From assembly GCA_030562215.1 (NCBI GenBank), contig JAUPFL010000001.1:2344501-2408500 (forward strand): a DNA stretch of 64,000 nt, read 5' to 3'. Shown piece after piece: positions 16,863-25,581 of this stretch; positions within the stretch are counted from its first letter, which is position 1; every line of letters starts with the position of its first letter. Under the pieces are notes generated by a model. That model had not been told where the DNA came from and did no database searches. It saw only the letters and a list, made by a program, of their open reading frames with translations. This stretch comes from Peribacillus frigoritolerans (GTDB lineage: Bacteria; Bacillota; Bacilli; Bacillales; DSM-1321). A program made the translations under genes and the position numbers.

Positions 16863-17997
16863 CTAACGTGACTTATGAAGAGCATTGTGGAAAATATCAG
16901 CCACTTCATCATCTTGGTTTGGAATCATATGGGCGTAATTCTTTAACGTGATTGTAGGATCCGAATGTCCTAAACGAGCCGCAACTTTGACGATATCTAC
17001 CCCTTCAGAGATCAAGACGGAAGCGTGTGTGTGCCGGATATCGTGAAACCGAATAGATGTCACGTTAGCTGCTTTACTGATACGTTTCATCACACGTAAC
17101 ACATTCCGTGGATCTTGTAAGCTGCCGAACTCCGTACAAATGACTAAGTCTTGATTTTGATAATGTTCACCAAGCCTTTTCCTCTGTTTTTCTTGACGTT
17201 CTTTATGAGCCTTTAATTCCTTGACAAGGGAATCCAGGAATAGGGACTTGCCGTTTTGATTTTTTCGTTTTCGGCGTGGATAAACGATATCCTTTATTCG
17301 GGATGTGAGAAAGGGACCGTTGTATCCGGATAGATTTTTTTCCAAAGTCAATATCGCTCCATTTTAGCCCCAGGAGCTCTCCTTTCCTCATTCCCGTATA
17401 AATGGCGAGTAAGAATGTTAGATAATGTCGTTCCCCTTTGCATTGATTAAGGAACGAATCAATCTCATCAAAAGACCATATCCTCATTTCTTCTTTTTTC
17501 ACCGAGGGTGGATCAGCATTGATCACCGGATTGAAACTAATCTTTTTCCACTTTACAGCTTGACCGAAGGACTGATTTAACAACTGGTGTAATTTTCGTA
17601 TGGTACTTGTACTATACTCCTCATCTAATTTGAGGTTATAAAAAGCATCGATATCTTCGGTCGTAATTTTTGAAAGGGGCTTGTTGGCAAAAGGATTTTC
17701 TCGTATTAAGTGCTTATCCATCAAATACTTTCTGCTTGAGGCCGTTGTTTCTGTAATCCTTTTTTGATAATGGGACGTAAACCAAAATTCCATATAGGAT
17801 GAAAAGGATTCTTTGCTCGGATCGGCATATCGATCTTCATCCAGTGCAGGCAGAATCTTTCGAAGAGCAGCATCTGCATCTTTTTCACGAGGAAATCCAC
17901 TCTTTGTTTTTTGTCTTCGTTTACCTGAAATCGGGTCTCTTCCTATGTCTACAATATATGACCAAGTTTTACCCCTTTTTTTAACAGTGCCTTTCAT
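16863..17997 (-). CDS. int: Tyrosine recombinase (phage-type integrase, frameshifted)
   Basis: A site-specific integrase, read towards the tRNA and ending about 100 bp from it, the usual place for an island integrase. Domains: N-terminal AP2-like arm-binding region ('KKRGKTWSYIVDIGRDPISG'), SAM-like core-binding region ('LSKITTEDIDAFYNLKLDE'), and catalytic domain with Arg in 'YTGMRKGELLGL', 'FHDIRHTHASVL' (H-x-x-R) and the Tyr in 'TLKNYAHM'. The frame changes near 17,237, between 'KRQVPIP' and 'DSLVKELKAHK'. The upstream Met at 18,012 is possible, but 17,997 lies 8 nt after GGGGG. If the break is real, the island has lost its integrase. Confidence 0.93.
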
Positions 17998-18009
17998 ATT
18001 GCTTGCCCC

Positions 18010-18250
18010 CATATCCTATTGTAGTTCGTGTTAGAAAAATGGAAAGCAAGTGGTCTAGTAACAGTTTGACCACTTACTTTCCGTTCTATAAGCCGCTCTT
18101 TTCCTCTAGTTTTCAGATTGCAGCTTGGAAAGTATTGCTTGTGCATCCTTTTGGCGTAAGAATCTGCTTTTTTTTTTGTCTGCATTCACCTGTTAGCGAA
18201 TTTTTCTCAAAATCTACTATATGTCCAAGAGTTTCCTCTCTTTTTTGAGC
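18010..18250 (-). pseudogene. Degenerate second copy of the excisionase-like gene
   Basis: The stretch around 18,060-18,125 (TGACCACTTACTTTCCGTTC, then TATAAGCCGCTC) resembles the 3' part of the HTH gene at 18,292 (TGACCACTACGCACTTCCGG, then TTTTATAAGCTGCTC). On the minus strand it can be read as a frame-broken relative. It is probably a decayed duplicate; the similarity is by eye. Confidence 0.4.
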
Positions 18251-18291
18251 TACCTCTCATTATGCTAACCACCGTAAATGTTTGATAATAA

Positions 18292-18540
18292 TTATGTAAG
18301 GGAAGTAAGTAGTTCATTGATATGACCACTACGCACTTCCGGTTTTATAAGCTGCTCACTTGTTGCTGCGTCAGCCAGTTGAAATTTATCACGGAGCACG
18401 CGTTTGCTGCGACCTAATTTAATAAGTGGAAATGATTTTTGTTCCATTAACTCATAAGCAGTTGGCTTAGACACCATCAAAATTTCAGATAAGTGCACAG
18501 CTGTTAGGATCATTGGATAATCTTCGATGTTTTTAGTCAT
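18292..18540 (-). CDS. Helix-turn-helix protein, probable excisionase
   Basis: 82 residues with a MerR/Xis-like winged helix: 'MILTAVHLSEILMVSKPTAY', 'ELMEQKSFPLIKLGRSKRVL' and 'RDKFQLADAAT'. This is the pattern of the small HTH_17-type DNA-binding proteins that act as recombination directionality factors beside tyrosine integrases. SD AGGAGAAATA precedes the ATG. It is on the same strand as int and 280 bp upstream, consistent with an int-xis module. Confidence 0.8.
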   Translation of the reverse strand: MTKNIEDYPMILTAVHLSEILMVSKPTAYELMEQKSFPLIKLGRSKRVLRDKFQLADAATSEQLIKPEVRSGHINELLTSLT

Positions 18541-18873
18541 ACTTTATTTCTCCTTTTAGTTGTATTTATTAGTTTAATAGTGATTAATTTGAATTAACTT
18601 ATTTAATTCGGACACATTATATTTTTTAATTTCGCTGTTTTCAAGGGGTTTGTCCAAAAAAAAAAAAATTTAAAAACCGACTATTAATTGCATTAAAAGC
18701 CGGTAATTCTAAAGAGAAATAAATTTAGAAGTATAGATATGTACCTTTCTATAATTAGAGTGAAAAGGTCTCTTCTAGAAGGCGCAGGAAATTGTCAGAT
18801 AATTATAATTAAAACCTTGTTGAAAAAATGTATAATTAGATATATCATTCTCAAGTTAATTAGGAGGTATAAA

Positions 18874-19014
18874 ATTATCAATTTAATTAATGAGGTTGAC
18901 TCAATTATTGATTTAGATATTGAGGGGATAAATTTAATTCTTTTAGCTAAAGAATCTGGTATATCTATTGATGAAATTAAAGAATTCTTAAATCAATCTT
19001 CGGGACCTCGATAA
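18874..19014 (+). CDS. SinI-like anti-repressor domain protein with possible ATT start
   Basis: The C-terminal 30 residues 'GINLILLAKESGISIDEIKEFLNQ' match the SinI/SinR dimerisation helix pair ('...LI.EAK..GIS.EEIR.FL'). SinI binds and neutralises the master repressor SinR. A strong SD (AGGAGG, 18,862-18,867) sits 6 nt before an ATT codon in this frame. No ATG, GTG or TTG follows the SD in a useful place; the open frame extending up to 18,739 has no SD and reads like non-coding AT-rich DNA. A terminator follows immediately. No SinR partner is seen nearby. Confidence 0.6.
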   Translation: MINLINEVDSIIDLDIEGINLILLAKESGISIDEIKEFLNQSSGPR

Positions 19015-19028
19015 GGTCCTTTTTTTAT
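19003..19028 (+). terminator. Rho-independent terminator
   Basis: GGGACCT-CGAT-AAGGTCC then TTTTTTTATTT, overlapping the SinI-like stop. Confidence 0.85.
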
Positions 19029-19338
19029 TTACACTTTTTATACTGTTGCACAGTTTATGATTCTTAGCATACACATTAAATTGAAAAACTACCCTTAATG
19101 AACTACAGCATAAACGATAATTTCGAAGATGAGAAACCCCCTTGGCTACCAAGGGGGAGTATTTTTGATGGATTCCTTAAAGAGTGATTATCTTAACTAG
19201 CTTTGCATACCGTATACAACCTAAAAAAACGACAAAAAAGTATATATACGTCAGTATACCTTTTTGATATTATAAAGATGAATTTCCTATATTTGTTATT
19301 TTTAATTAAGGATCATTAAATAAGGGGAAGTGATAAAA
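19029..19338. other. Intergenic region with hairpin
   Basis: No gene seen. CCCCCTTGG-CTA-CCAAGGGGG (19,137-19,157) followed by AGTATTTTT is a strong hairpin that could terminate transcription. Confidence 0.5.
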
Positions 19339-19802
19339 CTGAAGAATAAAGTAGTAATTAAAGTATTAGCATTCTTTATGTTAATTGGGTTATTTGTTTA
19401 TACAGTATATGTTGAACTTCCATCTAAACAAACATCAACAACTCAAGAACAACCACCAAATGTTTTGAAAGGACAATTCCATCTTGACAATGTTGTAAAA
19501 ATTTATGTTCCATCTACCTACAATATTGATCAACCTATTGATAACGGCAAATATGTTGACCAGTCTTTAGAGAAGTTCTCTAATATGTTTGGAGGTGCTA
19601 CTTCTTACGATGGAACAGGAGCTTGGATAGAGACAATGAAAAATTAGTTAAAGAAAAAGTAACTATTGTTTATAGCTTCACTGAAAAGTTAGATAAGAAT
19701 AAAATTAATGAAGTTGTAGCTTATGCAAAAAATCTTAAAAAAGAAATGAAACAGTCTTCGGTATCTATTGAAGTAAATGGAAAAATGTATTTTATTAAAT
19801 AA
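19339..19802 (+). CDS. Membrane-anchored small protein, DUF3574-like (frameshifted)
   Basis: An N-terminal membrane anchor ('KVLAFFMLIGLFVYTVYVEL') is followed by an extracellular domain: 'VVKIYVPSTYNIDQPID', 'VDQSLEKFSNMFGGATSYDG', 'GAWI', then, after a frame change near 19,640, 'NEKLVKEKVTIVYSFTEKLD' and 'SSVSIEVNGKMYFIK'. The pattern resembles phage and plasmid proteins annotated DUF3574; I am not certain of the family. SD AAGGGG lies 11 nt before a CTG at 19,339; the GTG at 19,330 is only 2 nt from the SD. A TTG or CTG start is likely. Confidence 0.6.
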
Positions 19803-19966
19803 AAAATCTATTAAAAAATTATTTAAAGGTTTGCTTACTGAAAAGCATACCTTTAATTTGTATTATGGTAACTAAGTTTTACATATAACCGTTTGATCAT
19901 TAAAGATGTAGTTTTAAAATAAAATCGTACCGTTTTGAATAAAGTTTAATCGTTTATAAAAATGAT

Positions 19967-20019
19967 AAACCGAAATCAATACTTGATTTTGGTTTTAGGG
20001 GCAGGTTAGCTCAACAAGA
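19967..20019 (+). repeat. Punctuating element, copy A (right half)
   Basis: A 13-bp hairpin (AAACCGAAATCAA / TTGATTTTGGTTT) is followed by TTAGGGGCAGGTTAGCTCAA, the second core of the island's repeated element. The first core is not recognisable. Confidence 0.6.
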
Positions 20020-20156
20020 GATAATGTATTTGAAATAGATTATTACTGTACTACCTATGATTTTTTTATGTAAACCAATGGTTTACACCATATTACTAAG
20101 CGTTTGTGGCTGTTTTCCCATAATTGTTATAAAGTGGTACTAAGAGGTGAGGGTAT

Positions 20157-20549
20157 ATGGAATTGGGAGAACAGTTGCAAAAGTTAAGAGTACAAAAGAA
20201 CATGTCTAGAGAAGAACTAGCTCAAGAAATGAATGTATCTAGACAGGCAGTTTATAAGTGGGAGAACAATAAGGGATATCCTGATATTGATAATCTTATA
20301 AAGTTAAGCGAACTATATGAGATTACATTAGATGCACTGATTAAAAATGATCGTACATTTCAAAAAAAATAAATATTGATGAGGAAAAAAAAGGAGAATG
20401 ATCTTACAGGTCCTGGCTTCTATATAGGTATTATATTCGTATGTTTTGGCCTTTTCATTGACTTAGGCTCCTATTCTATCGGTATTACCATTTTGGGATT
20501 TTTGACAATGGCGTTTTATGAAGACTTAAAAAGATATTTTGGAATGTAA
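20157..20549 (+). CDS. XRE-family HTH regulator with C-terminal membrane helices (frameshifted)
   Basis: Residues 1-66 form a classic Cro/CI helix-turn-helix: 'LGEQLQKLRVQKNMSREELA', 'QEMNVSRQAVYKWENNKGYP', 'DIDNLIKLSELYEITLDALI'. The frame changes in the A-run near 20,362; the next frame gives 'LTGPGFYIGIIFVCFGLFID' and 'GITILGFLTMAFYEDLKRYF', two membrane helices ending at 20,549. HTH plus hydrophobic tail is common in Bacillus membrane-tethered XRE regulators. SD AAGAGGTGAGGG is good. The target is unknown. It lies between copies A and B of the punctuating element. Confidence 0.75.
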
Positions 20550-20650
20550 AGAAAGATTTTAACGAGCAGTAGAGTTTTAAGCAAAAAACCTGTTATTTAA
20601 AGCATATGTTTGTCCTTTTAAAGTTTGAAGGAATGATTTGAGGTGGAATT

Positions 20651-20728
20651 TTGAGCCAATTTGCTATTTTAGTTATTTGTGCAGCATGCCTAATCCTAGG
20701 GGTGTTTGTAAAAAAGACGAATTCTTAA
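20651..20728 (+). CDS. Tiny membrane peptide (25 aa)
   Basis: TTG start 6 nt after GAGGTGG; the product 'SQFAILVICAACLILGVFVK' plus 'KTNS' is one hydrophobic helix with a positive tail. It may be a membrane miniprotein or a chance frame. The SD favours expression. Confidence 0.35.
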   Translation: MSQFAILVICAACLILGVFVKKTNS

Positions 20729-20796
20729 GACTACAAATCACTATGTATATCATATTCATATTTAGTTTACATAAACACTCCTATAGGACCAAGCTT

Positions 20797-20827
20797 TAAC
20801 AGACCCTTTTATATAAGGGTTTGTTTT
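20797..20827 (+). terminator. Rho-independent terminator
   Basis: AACAGACCCTT / AAGGGTTTGTT followed by TTTAT. Confidence 0.75.
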
Positions 20828-20856
20828 TATTTTATCTAACTCATTAAAGTTTATTC

Positions 20857-20937
20857 AACTAAACGGGTTCGTTAGCTGAGATCAGAGGGGTCTTTAAGGC
20901 AGCTCTTTCTTTATGCAGGAGGCAGGTTTATTAGGAA
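20857..20937 (+). repeat. Punctuating element, copy B
   Basis: First core CAACTAAACGGGTTCGTTAG, an inner hairpin remnant (GGGGTCTTTAAGGCAGCTC), CTTTATG, then a degenerate second core (GGAGGCAGGTTTATTAG). Confidence 0.75.
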
Positions 20938-20981
20938 AGAGGAGGGATTTTTGAAGTTATCGAATGGGATACCAACCTAAA

Positions 20982-21027
20982 AGGATCATACATATTAGAA
21001 GGACTAATATGTATGATCCTTTATTTG
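20982..21027 (+). terminator. Long perfect hairpin
   Basis: AGGATCATACATATTAG (20,982-20,998) and its exact complement (21,004-21,020), followed by TTATTTG. A 17-bp stem with a 5-nt loop. It can terminate transcription from either side. Confidence 0.7.
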
Positions 21028-21080
21028 TTCACGCATAAATATAAAATTTACATATCTGGCGTATATACTGTCAGCAAATA

Positions 21081-21302
21081 ATGAAAAATAGGAATGAAGT
21101 AATGAAAAAGGTTAGGATGTGTATTTTGGAAAAATTAGTTTATTTATTAACAGCAGTAAGTGCCATTATGACTTTACTGTTTATAGCACTTTTTCTGGTT
21201 GTTAAAACAAAGAAAATTAAAAACCTTTGTATAATCATTTCAATTTTTTTATTCATGATTTTTATAGGTGGAATTATGATGGAATTTTATAAAATTATTT
21301 AA
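21081..21302 (+). CDS. Small two-helix membrane protein
   Basis: Up to 73 residues; the likely start is the Met at 21,102. Two hydrophobic segments ('LVYLLTAVSAIMTLLFIALF', 'IIISIFLFMIFIGGIMMEF') are separated by a basic loop ('KTKKIKN'). No SD of note and no recognised family. It occupies the interval between element copies B and C. Confidence 0.45.
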   Translation: MKNRNEVMKKVRMCILEKLVYLLTAVSAIMTLLFIALFLVVKTKKIKNLCIIISIFLFMIFIGGIMMEFYKII

Positions 21303-21343
21303 TTTTGTGAACAACAGGCTCTTTTTGTGAAATATTGTACTTA

Positions 21344-21420
21344 AACTAAAGGGTGCGTTAGCTGAAGATTGGAGCTGTCTCTAAGGCAGCTTTTTCTTAT
21401 GGAACTAACGGGTTGAACAT
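21344..21420 (+). repeat. Punctuating element, copy C
   Basis: First core AACTAAAGGGTGCGTTAGCT, then GAAGATT, hairpin AGCTGTCTCTAAGGCAGCT, T-run, CTTATGGA, second core ACTAACGGGTTGAAC. Confidence 0.85.
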
Positions 21421-21469
21421 GAAATGATATAATACCCTCCAAAAGAGCATTGTAAAGGTGGCTATTCAA

Positions 21470-21762
21470 ATGGAAAATTTGATTGAATTATCCCATTAGA
21501 ATATATAGAGGTATGGGATAGGATATATGATGAATTTAATTTTGAACTAAACATATCAAACTTCCCATCTTTTGTGGTTTGGAATATAGTTTGTTCAAGA
21601 ACCAATGGCAAACCCATATTTTATGATAAATCAATAAAATCCATTTTGAAAAAAATTAATCAAAATGATTGTTCTTCAGTAGATTTCATAAAAAAGTTTG
21701 ATCATTTACTGCCTTTATTTAATGCTTTGGTTAAACACCCTACAAGTAATCCAGACTATTAA
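21470..21762 (+). CDS. Small soluble protein, DUF2716-like (frameshifted)
   Basis: ATG at 21,470 after SD AAAGGTGG. After a frame change near 21,490 the protein reads 'IPLEYIEVWDRIYDEFNFEL', 'NISNFPSFVVWNI', 'SRTNGKPIFYDKSIKSILKK', 'DFIKKFDHLLPLFNALVKHP', about 97 residues. The N-terminal W-x4-YDEFNF pattern recalls DUF2716 proteins, but the match is weak. Its last 23 nt overlap the convergent GAP-family gene. Confidence 0.5.
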
Positions 21763-22397
21763 AAATCAGGATAATTCCAACAATACACATTATCCAAGAA
21801 AGAGCCGATCCTGTATTATTAGCTATTTTCACTGAAGCTTCTGAAGAGGTTCTTGCATCCTCCGACCAAACAGGAGATAAAAGAGAAACAGCAAGAGGGA
21901 AGGCATTACCATGATAAAATTGTATCCAGCTAAAATAGAAGACCATTCCATCCATGATAGATTAGAAGTAGTCATTATTCCGATTGCTGCAAAATAAGGA
22001 AATGCAGTACCTACTTCAATTAATGAAGTAGTGAATCCAAGGGCCACAATTGAAAGAATGCTTTTTGATTTTGGAGAAGGTAGGTCTGAATTTTTCTTTG
22101 TTGGAACATAAAAACTTGCGATGAACAAAATTGCTCCAATAATAAAGACTGTCCAGCTTACGATTCGATTTTGAAATACGCCAGAAATAATCTCAAGCAA
22201 AAAACTAATCCTAACATGAGTGAAACTCCAACAGCAAAATAAAATCCTGCTACCGTCAATAAATAAACCAATAAACGTTTGGTAAGTTTCTCTTTATCTG
22301 TTAAAAGTAGATACACCGTTATCCCTAATGTGGCAGGGCTTAGCGTATCCATTAAAGCCAAACCTCCTATCAGGAGAAGTAGTTCTGTACTCACCAT
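21740..22397 (-). CDS. GAP family (LysE/CadD-like fold) transporter (frameshifted)
   Basis: Six predicted membrane helices. It begins 'ELLLLIGGLALMDTLSPATL', 'GITVYLLLTDKEKLTKRLLV', and after a frame change near 22,195 continues 'NRIVSWTVFIIGAILFIASF', 'SILSIVALGFTTSLIEVGTA', 'FPYFAAIGIMTTSNLSWMEW'. Another change near 21,850 leads to 'GSALSWIMCIVGIILIFNSL'. The 'DTLSPATLG' start and the 'GFTTSLIEVGTAFPYFAA' repeat are typical of GAP-family exporters related to LysE. The start overlaps the merR stop by 7 bp, so the two are co-transcribed and translationally coupled; MerR probably controls it. Confidence 0.75.
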
Positions 22398-23164
22398 TCT
22401 TTCCCCTTATTCTGGTTCAGGATTATTCTTTTAGCCATAAAAAATACATATGCTTGGTTCATAAACTCAAGCACATCCTGATCAATCGGATATAATCCAA
22501 GTTTCTCTGACTGCTTTTCCGACATCCTTATTTCCCACAGCTTATCTAAAAATTCATTCTCCCCATCAAATTCCTCTAAACGCTTTTCATCCATTCTTCT
22601 AATGATATTTTGAACTTTGGTTGCTTTTGGACCGTCCTTGATATAACGCTTTAACTGGCCTATCAGAGCAATCCATTCTAGTGAATCAGAACTGTCACTT
22701 GTCATATTGGGAACCTTTTTCCATAGCTTTATTTCTCTTTCTTTAAATACAGATTCGCGATAATCCTGCTGTATTTCTTTATCTTTACTGGATAATTGCA
22801 TGATCTTCTGAATCGCAATCCAGTTTTCTTCTCCTTCTATAGCAATTCCATGTATCAATTCCCGTAAGGACAGCTCTATTTTCTTTAAGTTTTCCTGTTC
22901 TTTTATTACAAAAGATAATTGACTCTTTAAACTATCCGACCAATCCCACTCACTGGAAGCGAGCATATCCTTAATCTCATTTAAGCGAAACCCAATCTTT
23001 TTTAAAAATTGAACCTGCTGTAGTTTTTTTATTTCTTTATTCGTATATAAACGATGACCACCTTCTGTTTTGGATGTTGGTTTTAATAATCCGATTTTAT
23101 CGTAGTGACGCAGTGTTCTTACTGTAACACCTGTCAGCTCTCCAACTTTGTTAATGTGTATCAA
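22391..23164 (-). CDS. MerR family transcriptional activator (Mta/TipA-like)
   Basis: 257 residues, intact. N-terminal winged HTH 'INKVGELTGVTVRTLRHYDK', 'IGLLKPTSKTEGGHRLYTNK', then the dimerisation helix and a C-terminal ligand-binding region with 'FLDKLWEIRMSEKQSEKLGL' and 'FMNQAYVFFMAKRI'. This fits the multidrug-sensing TipAS/Mta group. It lies between a 47-residue membrane protein upstream and the GAP-family exporter downstream. A promoter with the 19-bp spacer that MerR regulators require lies upstream on the same strand, suggesting autoregulation and drug-induced export. Confidence 0.88.
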   Translation of the reverse strand: MIHINKVGELTGVTVRTLRHYDKIGLLKPTSKTEGGHRLYTNKEIKKLQQVQFLKKIGFRLNEIKDMLASSEWDWSDSLKSQLSFVIKEQENLKKIELSLRELIHGIAIEGEENWIAIQKIMQLSSKDKEIQQDYRESVFKEREIKLWKKVPNMTSDSSDSLEWIALIGQLKRYIKDGPKATKVQNIIRRMDEKRLEEFDGENEFLDKLWEIRMSEKQSEKLGLYPIDQDVLEFMNQAYVFFMAKRIILNQNKGKEW

Positions 23165-23228
23165 CTGATAAACCTACCTTCCTGTACGTTAAGACCTTAT
23201 CGTTAACAACTGTTTTATTCATTCCACT

Positions 23229-23372
23229 TTATTCTTCTTTACGAAAAAAAGTTTTAAGTAAGTACCCTGCTCCCAAGCCAATCAGTACACCAGGAAATGC
23301 ATTATCCAGAGTCAGTCCAACACCAGCACCTATAATGACACATCCATAAATAATAATATCTCCCTGTTTCAT
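23229..23372 (-). CDS. 47-aa glycine-rich membrane protein
   Basis: Read directly: 'MKQGDIIIYGCVIIGAGVGL', 'TLDNAFPGVLIGLGAGYLLK', 'TFFRKEE'. Two short hydrophobic helices with G-x3-G spacing and a charged tail. SD GGGGGG lies 6 nt before the ATG. It is the first gene after the MerR-type promoter, so it belongs to the merR/GAP operon. The family resembles common small Bacillus membrane proteins of unknown role. Confidence 0.7.
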   Translation of the reverse strand: MKQGDIIIYGCVIIGAGVGLTLDNAFPGVLIGLGAGYLLKTFFRKEE

Positions 23373-23428
23373 CCAATCCCCCCTGTTTTTCCAATCTATC
23401 CAGATATTGCAAAAAGTAGTTACTAAAC

Positions 23429-23459
23429 AGTATACAAAATGACGTTACGTAAGGATCAA
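23429..23459 (-). promoter_or_regulatory. MerR-type promoter of the merR operon
   Basis: On the minus strand: TTGATC (-35), 19-bp spacer, TATACT (-10). The spacer holds the dyad CTTACGTAACGT, close to the operator of TipA/Mta-like activators. The long spacer is the hallmark of MerR-activated promoters. Confidence 0.75.
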
Positions 23460-23501
23460 GTTTTTTAGACGTTTATTAATTAATATTAATCTAAATAAAC
23501 C

Positions 23502-23532
23502 TTGAAACTGACGAGGGGTCACCTTCTATAAT
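23502..23532 (+). promoter_or_regulatory. Promoter of the DUF4097 gene, also with 19-bp spacer
   Basis: TTGAAA (23,502-23,507), 19 bp, TATAAT (23,527-23,532). The spacer contains TGACGAGGGGTCACC, partly dyadic. It points away from the merR promoter, 43 bp apart. Confidence 0.6.
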
Positions 23533-23558
23533 GGTATCCAAAGAGAGGAATGGTAAAA

Positions 23559-24227
23559 ATGAAGAAATACTGTATGGTTATGTCGGTTATTCTTACTATA
23601 ATGTTTTTAAGTGCCTGTACGGAAGGTGGGGAAAGTGAAGACATTCAAATGGCCTCACTTAAAGATATAGATAGCATTTACATAGACAATGGAAGCATCG
23701 ATATAGATGTAGTATCAGCGGATATAGATGAATTGGAAGCGTACTTACATTTGTACGACAATGGTCCGGGGATTGTAATGGCAAAGGGTAAACAAAAATT
23801 AACGATTCGATTAAAAAATGATATAACCCGTCTGTTTAAAATTGATCAGATGCCCCATTTGGAAGTTCGGATTCCTACTGAATTCAAAGGGGAAATCATT
23901 GTTAATGGCTCCTCTGGTAGCGTCGTTGGTAAGGAGCTGCAAACTCACAATCTTCAAGTTAATGGAAAAAGCGGAAGCGTAAAACTTGACTTCCTTCACT
24001 TTCATAGTGAGGTTCACGTTACTACAACAAGTGGAAATGTGGAAATTTCCTTGAATGAGGATGAACCTGATGCCACGCTACTTCTCAAATCCAACAGCGG
24101 AAGACGTTCAGTCGGCATTGTATTAAATGATAATCAACAAAGCAAGAAAGAAACAAAAGGAACGTCTGGGACCGGAGATTATGAAGTGCAGCTGGAAACC
24201 TCTTCAGGAAATATATCATTGAACTAA
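23559..24227 (+). CDS. DUF4097 family lipoprotein
   Basis: Intact, 222 residues. Signal peptide 'KKYCMVMSVILTIMFLSAC' with lipobox LSAC. The mature part is a beta-strand repeat domain: 'IYIDNGSIDIDVVSADID', 'TIRLKNDI', 'LEVRIPTEFKGEIIVNGSSG', 'LQVNGKSGSVKLDF', 'VHVTTTSGNVEISL', 'VQLETSSGNISLN'. DUF4097/DUF4098 proteins form right-handed beta structures and often act in envelope stress or as membrane-associated sensors. The Met at 23,559 has AGAGAGG 10 nt upstream; the Met 9 nt earlier is too close. It is divergent from the merR operon and may share its regulator. Confidence 0.85.
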   Translation: MKKYCMVMSVILTIMFLSACTEGGESEDIQMASLKDIDSIYIDNGSIDIDVVSADIDELEAYLHLYDNGPGIVMAKGKQKLTIRLKNDITRLFKIDQMPHLEVRIPTEFKGEIIVNGSSGSVVGKELQTHNLQVNGKSGSVKLDFLHFHSEVHVTTTSGNVEISLNEDEPDATLLLKSNSGRRSVGIVLNDNQQSKKETKGTSGTGDYEVQLETSSGNISLN

Positions 24228-24454
24228 ATACAGGTACTACTTCAAAGTAAATGCCACTCCGAGAAGAAAGCGCAAATCCTACTCGGACTGACTTGTAATG
24301 CTTCAGATATTGCCTAAAGCATTCCAACTGTTAGTGAAAAATTTGTTGTCATAATCCATTTTCCAACTTCAAATATTCTTCTTTCGGACATAAAAAACAA
24401 CCCTTTAGACATTCATATCTAATGTTAACAAGGGATCAGTTATTTTTAATTTGG

Positions 24455-24548
24455 TTAAACTACAAACGGGTGCTTTACTTCAATAAGGGAGGTTGCTGAA
24501 GCAACCTTTTTGTTATGGAACTAAAGGGGCAGGATAGTTGAAGATTAC
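24455..24548 (+). repeat. Punctuating element, copy D
   Basis: First core AACTACAAACGGGTGCTTTAC, hairpin GGTTGCTGAAGCAACC, T-run, GTTATGGA, second core ACTAAAGGGGCAGGATAGTT, GAAGA. Confidence 0.85.
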
Positions 24549-24660
24549 TGTTTGAACTTTATTAAACAATTGGTCCTGCTTGTGGAAGAAAGGCATTTAA
24601 ATTAATAGTAATATTATGCCATTAAATGTGTTAAAGTTTGGAAAAAAAGGGGCTAAAAAA

Positions 24661-25391
24661 ATGGATGAAAATAAAATGGATGAAAAAATTGAAGGTGTAC
24701 AATTTTCTCCTATTTTTCGAGAAGATACCCTTGGAGATTTCAAGGATATTTGTAAGGACAACTACAAAGATTTTTTAAAACTTTTTTTCTATCAAAAGAT
24801 ATTAATGATTACTTAGAATCAAAGCGTAAGGAAGGCGATAACTCTTCAAAGGAGTATTTTACAAGGCTCTTTAATATTAGAATTAGAGATCACTTTTCCT
24901 CTTCCTTCATTTTAATTTCCCAAGGGTTTATAGTTGACGCTATATCACTTACAAGATCTTCTTTGGAGGATTTATTAGTAATTATCAACTTTTATATTAA
25001 TAAAAAATTTTTTAACCAGTGGTATGAAAACAAAGAAGAATTTAAAGTTGTAGTTGGAAATCTAAGGCAAAATGTAAAAAACAGCTCTATTTTTGAAAAA
25101 GAAGATGGTGAATTCTTTGATAACGTATATGGAGCGTTAAGTAATATTGTGCATCCTAAACTAAATAGTATAAGGTTGATGTCAACATATCATCCATCGT
25201 TTAATAACTTAGATGCAATAAATTTGAAAAAATACACTGATTTGATAATCCTATCTTATTATACTTATGAAATTCAAATTTGTAATTTCTTAGAGAGTAT
25301 ATACCCTGATGATAAAGAAAAATTAAAATTAATCAAGCAAACTCTGAATGATGATATTAGCATAAAATCACTTATAAATTTAGAAAAATAA
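24661..25391 (+). CDS. Uncharacterised helical protein (frameshifted)
   Basis: ATG at 24,661 is 7 nt after AAAAGGGGC. Product 'MDENKMDEKIEGVQFSPIFR...' joins, after a frame change in the T-run near 24,788, to 'INDYLESKRKEGDNSSKEYF', 'RIRDHFSSSFILISQGFIVD', 'AISLTRSSLEDLLVIINFYI', 'LSNIVHPKLNS'; about 243 residues. The 'ISLTRSSLEDLLV...SNIVHP' pattern recalls all-helical proteins of the DUF5677/AbiV-like type found in defence-related loci, but I cannot assign it. It lies between copies D and E. Confidence 0.6.
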
Positions 25392-25451
25392 AGATCCCCA
25401 AGTAGTGTTAAGCAATCGGCCGTAATTCTTTAATAACGAATGCTTTCCTTA

Positions 25452-25535
25452 CTTAACTAACGGGTGCATTACTTCTATACGGGGCTGGAAACAGCTCTTT
25501 TTCTTATGGCCTAACGGGGCAGGTTAATTCAAGAA
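25452..25535 (+). repeat. Punctuating element, copy E
   Basis: First core AACTAACGGGTGCATTACTT, hairpin GGGGCTGGAAACAGCTC, T-run, CTTATGG, second core CCTAACGGGGCAGGTTAATT, CAAGA. Confidence 0.88.
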
Positions 25536-25581
25536 CACATGTCGCTAAATATGGTAAAATGAGTAAAAAAGGAGGATCAAT

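Noticed and set aside
18739..18873. Upstream extension of the SinI-like gene to an ATG at 18,739
   Set aside because: No SD, unusual composition, and it would place a perfect SD inside the gene.
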